Under the pieces are notes generated by a model, which was given only the letters and a program-made list of their open reading frames with translations, was not told the DNA's origin and did no database searches. Of a stretch of DNA of 10,347 nucleotides, positions 1 to 5,523 are shown piece after piece. This stretch comes from Desulfocapsaceae bacterium. GTDB lineage: Bacteria > Desulfobacterota > Desulfobulbia > Desulfobulbales > Desulfocapsaceae. Position 1 is the stretch's first letter. Every line of letters begins with the position of its first letter. The position numbers and the translations under genes were made by a program. Location: assembly GCA_029934775.1 (NCBI GenBank), contig JAOZLO010000015.1, forward strand, positions 1 to 10,347, given 5' to 3'.

Positions 1-79
1 GAGACTCCGAAAAAGACATAAATTTGTTTAGGTTATTTAATGTACGTTCCTAACCTCGTAAAAAGGTCTATCGAAGTTA
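1..79. other. Non-coding left edge with arm of a larger inverted repeat
   Basis: No coding region is supported here. AGGTTA at 30-35 and TAACCT at 51-56 form a small inverted repeat. Bases 52-79, including AAAAAGGT and TCGAAG, match the reverse complement of about 1294-1321, so repeat similarity continues outside the hairpin that starts at 80. TTAGGTTAT at 28-36 recurs in the same orientation at 1315-1323. The first bases, GAGACTCCG, resemble the central part of the right-hand repeat (about 1239-1253) read in reverse, but that match is short. Confidence 0.45.
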
Positions 80-212
80 CAGATGGCTAAGTCCAAAAGT
101 TCAATATACAAGGCGTAGTGTTTTGGGCAGGTACTTGACTATACATGTGGTATGTCTAGTGTCTGCCCAAAACCTACAACGCAGTAGATTGGACTTTTCA
201 CGACGCCATCAA
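80..212. repeat. Palindromic MITE-like repeat, left copy (long hairpin)
   Basis: The whole segment can fold on itself. The left arm begins CAGATGGCTAAG and the right arm ends CACGACGCCATCA. Arms of about 50 bases pair imperfectly (GATGGC/GCCATC, AAAAGT/ACTTTT). Near the apex is a perfect 11-bp stem, GTTTTGGGCAG (120-130) with CTGCCCAAAAC (163-173), around an apical region of 131-162. A related copy lies inverted at 1212-1293 with a different apex. It encodes no protein, so any mobility would need a transposase elsewhere. It ends about 30 bases before the acyltransferase start and could affect that gene's transcription. Classification as MITE or large REP element is inference. Confidence 0.7.
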
Positions 213-241
213 ACAAAGTAAATTGGAATGAGGAATATTTA

Positions 242-1192
242 ATGAAAGTAGCAGTACTTTTTCCCGGACAGGGAGCACAATATCTTGGCATGGGAAAGAA
301 ATTTATCGACAATGACGAAGAATGTGCTTCACTGATGGCTCTTGCCGAAAACACCTGTGATCGTAATTTAAGTAAACTCTGTAATGACGGACCAATGGAG
401 CAATTGACCCGCGCTACAAACCTGCAGCCTGCTCTTGCAATTGTCAATCTTATCTGCTGGCATTCTTTCCTGAAAGCTGCTGGCAAAGATTTCAACGTCA
501 GCTGTTTTGCCGGACACAGTCTTGGTGAATATTCTGCCCTGTATGCTGCTGGGGTCTTAAGTGCAGAGGATACTATGAAGCTGGTCTGCAAGCGCGGAGC
601 TCTTATGGAACGAGAGGGTTTGATAAACCCTGGAGGAATGCGTGCTGTTCTCGGCTTGAGTATTGAGGAGATTGAAGAAATTATTGGTGCCAGTTCAGGG
701 AGTGGCGTCGTGACGGCTGCCAATCATAACACCTCTCGGCAGATTGTTATCTCAGGGAGTATGGCAGGTCTTGACGCAGTTTCCGCCAAGGCAGAAGAAA
801 GAGAGGCAAAGGTTATTCCCCTTAACGTAAGTGTTGCCAATCATAGTCCGCTTGTGGCTGGTGCTGTACCTGATTTCAGAGAATTTATGGCGGATATTCA
901 TTTCAGTAAACCGCAGACCCCTGTGTATTTCAATGTGTCAGGAGAAACAGAGACTGATTGTGACAAAATTAAGGCAATGATGGCCAGACAGATAGCCTCA
1001 AAGGTTCGCTGGTTTGAGATTATTCAGTCTATGATTGGTGGTGGAGTCGACACTTTTATAGAGGTTGGGCCTAAGGCGATTCTTAGCGGTATGATACGAA
1101 AAATTGTGGCCAAAAATGCGAAGATCACCTCCTTGCAGTTCGATTCACCTGAGTTACTCGAAGTTTGTCTGAAAAAACTACGGCTTTCTTGA
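242..1192 (+). CDS. fabD: Malonyl-CoA:ACP acyltransferase (FabD family)
   Basis: Predicted cytosolic enzyme that moves malonyl from CoA to acyl carrier protein to feed fatty-acid chain extension. At 316 residues it has the usual FabD length. The N-terminal FPGQGAQ loop lies at residues 7-13, the nucleophile elbow GHSLGEY puts the catalytic serine at 93, the malonyl-binding arginine is R118 (KRGALM), the catalytic histidine is H201 (VANHSPLV), and Q250 lies in ARQIASKVRW. All key positions match E. coli FabD to within one residue, so it should be active. The ATG has a good TGAGGA ribosome site about 8 bases upstream. No fabH, fabG, acpP or fabF is adjacent, and the gene is bracketed by inverted palindromic repeats. 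It could be the housekeeping FabD or a discrete trans-acting acyltransferase of a polyketide or specialised lipid pathway. Motifs alone do not decide this, although the strong FabD likeness favours the former. Confidence 0.9.
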   Translation: MKVAVLFPGQGAQYLGMGKKFIDNDEECASLMALAENTCDRNLSKLCNDGPMEQLTRATNLQPALAIVNLICWHSFLKAAGKDFNVSCFAGHSLGEYSALYAAGVLSAEDTMKLVCKRGALMEREGLINPGGMRAVLGLSIEEIEEIIGASSGSGVVTAANHNTSRQIVISGSMAGLDAVSAKAEEREAKVIPLNVSVANHSPLVAGAVPDFREFMADIHFSKPQTPVYFNVSGETETDCDKIKAMMARQIASKVRWFEIIQSMIGGGVDTFIEVGPKAILSGMIRKIVAKNAKITSLQFDSPELLEVCLKKLRLS

Positions 1193-1211
1193 AAAGATAT
1201 CGCTTTACTAA

Positions 1212-1321
1212 CTGATGGCGTCGTAAAAAGTCCGATCAGGAGTCTCGGAGTCTGTGCTTACCTGTATATCGAACTTTTTAGCTTAGCCATCTGAAGCTTC
1301 GAATGACCTTTTTATTAGGTT
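1212..1321. repeat. Palindromic MITE-like repeat, right copy (inverted)
   Basis: The core hairpin is 1212-1293. It begins CTGATGGCGTCGTAAAAAG and ends in GATGGCTAAG-type sequence read in reverse (TAGCTTAGCCATCTG). The arms pair over roughly 25-30 bases. Read in reverse it matches the left copy at 80-212, but the apex differs. The left copy has a GGGCAG/CTGCCC stem, whereas this one has a short tandem, GGAGTCT repeated at 1239-1245 and 1247-1253. Similarity to the left copy continues to about 1321, outside the hairpin. It fills the gap between the acyltransferase and the first glycosyltransferase and may work as an RNA hairpin at the end of the upstream transcript, though no U-tract follows. 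Confidence 0.7.
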
Positions 1322-1343
1322 ATTATTTACTGGAGATACTATT

Positions 1344-2318
1344 TTGTTACTGTCAATAGTGATTCCTCTGCTGGACGAGGAAGAAAATATTCCACTGTTA
1401 TATGATGAACTCACCGAAGTTCTCGCAAATCGTGATGAAGAATATGAGATAATTTTCATAGATGACGGCAGCAGTGATAAGAGCCTTCTACTTCTTAAAG
1501 AACTCCAGGAAAAAGATAACCACCTTGTGATTGTCAGCTTCAGGAAAAATTTTGGTCAGACAGCCGCTATGGCCGCCGGATTTGATTATGCCAGAGGAGA
1601 TGTTATTATCACAATGGATGCTGATCTGCAAAATGATCCGCGTGATATACCAAAACTCCTAGAACAGATTGCTGCAGGTAATGATGTTGTTACCGGGTGG
1701 CGATTTGACCGCAAAGATGCCTTTATCAACAGGCGGCTGCCTTCAATAATTGCTAATAAAATCATTTCTAAAACCACCGGTGTCAACCTGCATGATTATG
1801 GTTGTACATTGAAGGCTTTCAAGAAAGAGGTAATTAAAAACGTAAAACTTTATGGGGAAATGCACCGATTTATCCCGGCTATAGCAAGTGGCATGGGGAT
1901 TGATTTTACTGAAGTTAAAGTGAATCACAGGCCAAGAAGGTTTGGCTCTACTAAATATGGCATATCAAGGACTATCCGTGTCATTCTCGACCTGATAACT
2001 GTAAAATTTCTTCTCAGTTATGCAACTCGACCAATCCAGGTTTTTGGCCTTATGGGTTTTATTTCAGGAGGAATCGGTTTTCTGATTGCCTTGATCATGA
2101 CCTTCCAGCGACAGTTCATGGGGGTTCCTCTGGCAGATAGACCACTGCTCTTTTTAGCTGTGTTGCTGATATTTGTAGGTTTTCAGTTTGTATCTCTTGG
2201 TCTTATTGCTGAGCTGCAGGCTCGAACTTACCATGAATCTCAGGGTAAACCTGTATATCATGTGAAAAAAATTTACGGATTACGGGAAACCAGTGAGGAA
2301 GGTGATGTTCGTCAATGA
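1344..2318 (+). CDS. Polyprenyl-phosphate glycosyltransferase, GtrB/ArnC/DPM1 type
   Basis: Family-2 glycosyltransferase predicted to move one sugar from a nucleotide donor to undecaprenyl phosphate at the inner membrane, making a lipid-linked donor. The GT-A domain opens directly (SIVIPLLDEEENIP, residues 4-17) with DDGSSD at 40-45, DADLQ at 92-96 as the metal-binding DxD-like site, and HRPRRFGSTKYG at 195-206, a signature of the DPM1/GtrB/ArnC group. Two membrane helices follow at about 230-253 and 267-290, then a short charged tail, the normal layout of GtrB-like enzymes. The start is TTG, preceded by GGAGA about 8 bases upstream, and no better in-frame start is near. Its end overlaps the next gene. 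The sugar (glucose, mannose, aminoarabinose or other) cannot be read from sequence. No GtrA-like flippase or GT-C acceptor enzyme is in view. Confidence 0.88.
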   Translation: MLLSIVIPLLDEEENIPLLYDELTEVLANRDEEYEIIFIDDGSSDKSLLLLKELQEKDNHLVIVSFRKNFGQTAAMAAGFDYARGDVIITMDADLQNDPRDIPKLLEQIAAGNDVVTGWRFDRKDAFINRRLPSIIANKIISKTTGVNLHDYGCTLKAFKKEVIKNVKLYGEMHRFIPAIASGMGIDFTEVKVNHRPRRFGSTKYGISRTIRVILDLITVKFLLSYATRPIQVFGLMGFISGGIGFLIALIMTFQRQFMGVPLADRPLLFLAVLLIFVGFQFVSLGLIAELQARTYHESQGKPVYHVKKIYGLRETSEEGDVRQ

Positions 2319-3354
2319 GCCATTGATTGATATTATTATACCCAACTGGAATGGTGCAGACATGCTGGCAGATTGTTTGCTTTCACTCGACAAGCAGACT
2401 TTTTCTGGTTTTCGTATTACTGTTGTTGATAATGGTTCTGAAGATAACTCTGTTGCCTTGATTGAGAATGACTTTCCTCAGGTTAAAATTCTTAGATTCA
2501 ATGAGAATAAAGGTTTTAGTGTTGCCGTTAATCTGGGAATCAGTTCAACAACAGCACCATGGCTGCTGTTGTTGAACAATGATATGGAGATCGCGCCGGA
2601 CTGTCTAGAACATCTCCAAAACGCTATTGAAAGATACCAGGAGTACCATTTTTTTTCCCTGAAGATGTTGAATTTTCATCAACGTGATCTTCTGGATGGG
2701 GCGGGAGATGCGGTTCTCAAGGGAGGGGTAGGGTACCGTATCGGCACAATGGAAAAAGATAGTGAGTATTACAGTAGAGACAGAGATAGCTTTGGTGCCT
2801 GTGCGGGGGCAGGATTGTATAAACGGGAGTTATTTAAAACAGCAGGCCTTTTTGATCCGGATTTTTTTGCTTATCTGGAAGACGTTGATCTCAACATGAG
2901 AGCGCGGAGATGCGGCCTGAAATGCAGATATATCGCTTCTGCTGTTGTCTATCATATCGGAAGTGCCACTTCCGGGTCCAAGATTAACGGCTTGCCAATC
3001 CGACTTTCTACCAGGAATAATTTCAGGGTTCTCATAAAAAATTATTCCCTCCTTATGTTTATACGTTTTTTACCATCTATTGTAGTGTATCAGTTGATGT
3101 GGGTTCTTTTCTCATTCAAAAAAAAAATGGCTGGGCCATATTGCAGGGGATTGCTTGAGGCGGCAAGGGATCCCATTCCGTTTAGCAGAAAAAGAGGCAT
3201 CATTTTAAATCATCAGGACAATATCCCGGAAAGCGAATTTGTAAAATTGATTGGTGAAGCAGAAAAAGAAGCTGTTAATTCGATTATGGCCAGAAGAACT
3301 GCGGCAGGAAAAACCAATTTTCTTTTGAACTGCTATAGCAGACTTTTTCTCTGA
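2305..3354 (+). CDS. Family-2 glycosyltransferase, rhamnosyltransferase-like
   Basis: Predicted cytoplasmic or membrane-associated glycosyltransferase in surface-polysaccharide assembly. The GT-A fold opens at residues 8-18 (IDIIIPNWNGA), with VDNGSEDNS at 41-49, LLLLNNDMEI at 87-96 (NND in the DxD position), and FFAYLEDVDLNMRARRCG at 187-204, whose ED pair holds the usual catalytic-base position. This set is common in WbbL-like rhamnosyltransferases, but donor and acceptor are unproven. A hydrophobic stretch at about 248-270 may lie against the membrane. I chose ATG 2305 because GAGGAAGG lies just upstream. GTG 2293 would add four residues. The start overlaps the preceding gene by 14 bases, which suggests translational coupling. 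A run of ten A residues (3118-3127) encodes Lys272-274 and is a possible slippage site. The tail after about residue 285 matches no domain I recognise. Confidence 0.85.
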   Translation: MFVNEPLIDIIIPNWNGADMLADCLLSLDKQTFSGFRITVVDNGSEDNSVALIENDFPQVKILRFNENKGFSVAVNLGISSTTAPWLLLLNNDMEIAPDCLEHLQNAIERYQEYHFFSLKMLNFHQRDLLDGAGDAVLKGGVGYRIGTMEKDSEYYSRDRDSFGACAGAGLYKRELFKTAGLFDPDFFAYLEDVDLNMRARRCGLKCRYIASAVVYHIGSATSGSKINGLPIRLSTRNNFRVLIKNYSLLMFIRFLPSIVVYQLMWVLFSFKKKMAGPYCRGLLEAARDPIPFSRKRGIILNHQDNIPESEFVKLIGEAEKEAVNSIMARRTAAGKTNFLLNCYSRLFL

Positions 3355-3466
3355 TACCTGAGAAATATTTTCATAACGATGGCACTGCTTCTCTTTTTTG
3401 AAAGCGATGTCGGCAGGAGAGATGGAGATTGCCTGCAGTCTAGGAGCTTGTCCGAGAATAGTTACT
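3355..3466. other. Gap between glycosyltransferase genes with a short inverted repeat
   Basis: The gap is 112 bases if the next gene starts at ATG 3467. GCAGG (3413-3417) and CCTGC (3432-3436) form a weak five-base inverted repeat. The reading frame of the next gene stays open back to TTG 3398, so part of this stretch could be coding. The predicted upstream peptide (AGEMEIACSLGACPRIVT) does not look like the start of a glycosyltransferase domain, which favours non-coding sequence. I see no clear promoter or terminator. Confidence 0.4.
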
Positions 3467-4285
3467 ATGGATGTGTCAATTCATATAATCATCGTAACAC
3501 ATAATTCCTCAGAAGTTCTTCCCTGTTGCCTGGACCACCTTGCCAGACAGAATATACCTCTGACGTCTATTATCGTAGTTGACAGTGGTTCCAGTGATAC
3601 TGCCTATCTTGTCGCTTTAAACCAGGAAGAGAATTTTAAGCTTGTTTTGGCCGGAAATGTCGGTTTTGCAAAAGCCAACAATATCGGTTTTAAGGAAATC
3701 GATGATCAATCAGGAGTAGTGGTGTTTCTTAATCCAGACACTTTTCTGCTTGATAGTTTTCTCTCTCGGGCCATTGAAGTTCTTAATGAGAAGAGCGATG
3801 CCGCAATTGTTTCTGGAAAGTTATTGGGATTTAATGTCCAGGAAAGGAAAAAGAGTGGACGGATTGATTCAACCGGAATTTACCGAAAATGGTATGGTCG
3901 CTGGTATGATAGAGGGAAGGGAGAAGACGACAGCAGGAAATACAATCACACTGAAAATGTGCCGGCTGTTTGTGGTGCTCTCATGGTCTGTCGAATGGAA
4001 GCTTTCCAGCAATATAATGGTGAAGTTTTTGATACCGAATTTTTTTTATACAAAGAAGATATAGAACTCAGTCTTCGTTTACGTCGCGATGGCTGGAAAC
4101 TTATTTATGCTCCCCATCTCGTTGCCTACCATTGTCGTGGCTGGAAAGACAAGAGAGAAAAAATAAAGTTTTCACTTCGGGCCATGGCCGCAAAAAATGA
4201 GATACTGCTCTATCGAAAACATCCCTCGCCATATATAATATGGGCATATTTGAAATATTTCCTGGTTTCTGTTTTTCGTGTTTAG
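3467..4285 (+). CDS. Family-2 glycosyltransferase
   Basis: Predicted cytosolic glycosyltransferase of the polysaccharide block, 272 residues from the chosen start. The GT-A domain opens at once (SIHIIIVTHNSS, residues 4-15), followed by VVDSGSSD at 37-44, VGFAKANNIG at 65-74, FLNPDTF at 87-93 (NPD at the metal site), and FFLYKEDIELSLRLRRDGW at 192-210 carrying the ED catalytic-base motif. The set fits WbbL/rhamnosyltransferase-like GT2 enzymes, but the sugar is unknown. ATG 3467 places the domain at the N-terminus as in its neighbours. Its ribosome site is weak (GAGA, about 9 bases upstream). ATG 3422, ATG 3407 and TTG 3398 are in-frame alternatives. GGAG lies only 2 bases before ATG 3422, too close to be ideal. 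A C-terminal hydrophobic stretch (about 257-270) may give weak membrane contact. Confidence 0.83.
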   Translation: MDVSIHIIIVTHNSSEVLPCCLDHLARQNIPLTSIIVVDSGSSDTAYLVALNQEENFKLVLAGNVGFAKANNIGFKEIDDQSGVVVFLNPDTFLLDSFLSRAIEVLNEKSDAAIVSGKLLGFNVQERKKSGRIDSTGIYRKWYGRWYDRGKGEDDSRKYNHTENVPAVCGALMVCRMEAFQQYNGEVFDTEFFLYKEDIELSLRLRRDGWKLIYAPHLVAYHCRGWKDKREKIKFSLRAMAAKNEILLYRKHPSPYIIWAYLKYFLVSVFRV

Positions 4286-4470
4286 TGCCTTACTCCATAT
4301 AAGCTGTAATAAAAAACAAGAAACCGTGAGAGAGTTTTGGAATCAAAAACTTAGAGATACCACCATGGCACTTATACCCCCTTGTGGGGTGTTAGTACAG
4401 TAGTGCCCGGTTAAGTTTATCCGGGTTCCTGCTTTTATCAGTTTTATTAATTTCATTTACTTACGCCTTC
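4286..4470. other. Structured 185-base intergenic gap
   Basis: No coding region is supported. A nested hairpin lies at 4367-4407. The outer stem is GGCACT (4367-4372) with AGTGCC (4402-4407), and the inner stem is ACCCC (4376-4380) with GGGGT (4386-4390). CCCGG (4406-4410) and CCGGG (4421-4425) can form a second stem that overlaps the base of the first by two positions, so the two folds compete at that end. The stretch then becomes T-rich (4432-4460) up to the next start. No U-tract directly follows the first hairpin, so a plain intrinsic terminator is unlikely. I cannot match it to a known riboswitch. A leader RNA, attenuator or small RNA are all possible. Confidence 0.5.
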
Positions 4471-5412
4471 ATGATACCAGTACGACCTCAATCAACTGTC
4501 AGCGTAATAATTCCAACCTGTAATGGTGAGGAAACACTGGGGGAGCTTTTTGCTACTCTTCACCGTCAGACCTTGCAGCCTATGGAAGTTCTTGTTGCAG
4601 ATTCTTCATCGACTGACGGGACAGTGGATATCTGTAAAAAAAATGGGGCTAAAGTCTGGTCTCTATCTAAAAATGATTTTGACCATGGTGGAACCAGGTC
4701 TTTTCTAACTGAGCAGGCATCCGGCGATATTCTGGTTTTTTTTACGCAGGATGCAATACTCGTAACTCGTGATGCTCTGGAGTTACTGGTTAAACCTCTT
4801 CTTGAAAAGAATTCGTGTGCATGTTCTTACGGCAGGCAGCTTCCCCGGACAGATGCTCTCTGGCACGCAGCTTTTCTCAGGGAGTTTAATTATCCGGCTA
4901 CATCATCTGTAAAAACATTTTCTGATAGAGATAGAGATGGCCTGAGAACAATTTTTATATCTAACTCCTTTGCAGCATACCTGAAAGTCCCATTGCTTGA
5001 AGTAGGTTGCTTTAAGAACGGTTTGATTTTTGGTGAGGATACTTGTACTGTTGGGAGGATTCTTCAGGCTGGATACACAAATACTTATGTCTGTGAGGCG
5101 GCTGTCTACCATAGTCATAACTATTCTCTTGCTGAGGAATTTCGCCGATCTTTCGATATCGGAGTATTGCACAGCACAGAGAAATGGTTACTCTACACCT
5201 TCGGCAAAGCCGAAGGTGTAGGATTAAAGTATTTTAAATCAGGTGCAGTACAACTTGCGGGTAAAAGACAATATCTCCTGATACTGTCTTTTACCGTACG
5301 AACAGGATTAAAACTTTTAGGGTATAAACTTGGAAGAATGTACAAAAAACTTCCATTATCAGTGTTGCCAACTCTGAGTATGCACTCAACCTGGTGGCAT
5401 AAAAATAATTGA
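4471..5412 (+). CDS. Family-2 glycosyltransferase, RfbF/WbbL rhamnosyltransferase-like
   Basis: Predicted glycosyltransferase that adds a sugar, probably rhamnose or a related deoxysugar, to a growing lipid-linked glycan. At 313 residues it is near the usual length for this group. Motifs in order: SVIIPTCNGEE (11-21), VADSSSTDGT (42-51), NDFDHGGTRS (68-77), FFTQDA (90-95, DxD-like), YGRQLP (120-125), FGEDT (187-191) with the acidic pair, and a C-terminal SMHSTWW (303-309). The F[ND]HGGTR and terminal SMH-W signatures are typical of proteins annotated as rhamnosyltransferases, hence the call. No ribosome site is visible before ATG 4471, and the 185-base leader is structured. A perfect 13-bp hairpin inside the gene (5193-5221) falls in residues 241-251, where relatives also have an FG...G-G segment, so the protein is not obviously interrupted. 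Confidence 0.85.
   Translation: MIPVRPQSTVSVIIPTCNGEETLGELFATLHRQTLQPMEVLVADSSSTDGTVDICKKNGAKVWSLSKNDFDHGGTRSFLTEQASGDILVFFTQDAILVTRDALELLVKPLLEKNSCACSYGRQLPRTDALWHAAFLREFNYPATSSVKTFSDRDRDGLRTIFISNSFAAYLKVPLLEVGCFKNGLIFGEDTCTVGRILQAGYTNTYVCEAAVYHSHNYSLAEEFRRSFDIGVLHSTEKWLLYTFGKAEGVGLKYFKSGAVQLAGKRQYLLILSFTVRTGLKLLGYKLGRMYKKLPLSVLPTLSMHSTWWHKNN
5193..5221. repeat. Perfect 13-bp hairpin inside a glycosyltransferase gene
   Basis: CTACACCTTCGGC (5193-5205), loop AAA, then GCCGAAGGTGTAG (5209-5221). All 13 pairs are perfect Watson-Crick, and one more G-U pair (5192 with 5222) is possible. It is translated as part of YTFGKAEGVG. The core GGCAAAGCC is shared with the hairpin at 7004-7018. It could act as a translational pause, an RNA processing site, or a degenerate palindromic element, or it could be chance. 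Confidence 0.75.
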
Positions 5413-5450
5413 TTACTACCGATACTCAGCAAGCTGAACTTGGGTGGTAA
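5413..5450. other. Hairpin directly after the glycosyltransferase stop codon
   Basis: TTACTACC (5413-5420) pairs with GGTGGTAA (5443-5450) with one G-U pair. Inside lies TCAGC (5426-5430) with GCTGA (5433-5437) around a two-base AA centre, so the actual loop would open further. A symmetric 5/5 internal loop separates the stems. It begins at the first base after the stop codon. No U-tract follows (CCTGAAAAAAG), so it is more likely a 3'-end stabiliser or processing site than a classical terminator. Nothing else is recognisable up to 5523. Confidence 0.45.
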
Positions 5451-5523
5451 CCTGAAAAAAGACATGAAGATTCCAAAATAAGGCTGGGCTAACGGAATTG
5501 CATCGTCTTTAAGTCGTGTTCAT

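Noticed and set aside
135..163. TTGACT (135-140) with a downstream TAGTGT as a promoter for fabD
   Set aside because: The -10 match is poor and both boxes sit in the apical region of a palindromic repeat, so the resemblance is probably chance.
139..723. Minus-strand open frame of 194 codons opposite the acyltransferase
   Set aside because: It overlaps a gene with full FabD catalytic motifs, shows no recognisable domain, and has a composition typical of an antisense shadow.
3750..4064. 104-codon + strand open frame inside the third glycosyltransferase
   Set aside because: The other frame encodes NPD and KEDIE glycosyltransferase motifs. This one has no domain or ribosome site.
4903..5465. 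Minus-strand open frames opposite the RfbF-like glycosyltransferase and its 3' flank
   Set aside because: They are antisense to a well-supported gene and show no recognisable motif. The one at 5193-5465 starts in the hairpin-bearing gap and looks accidental.
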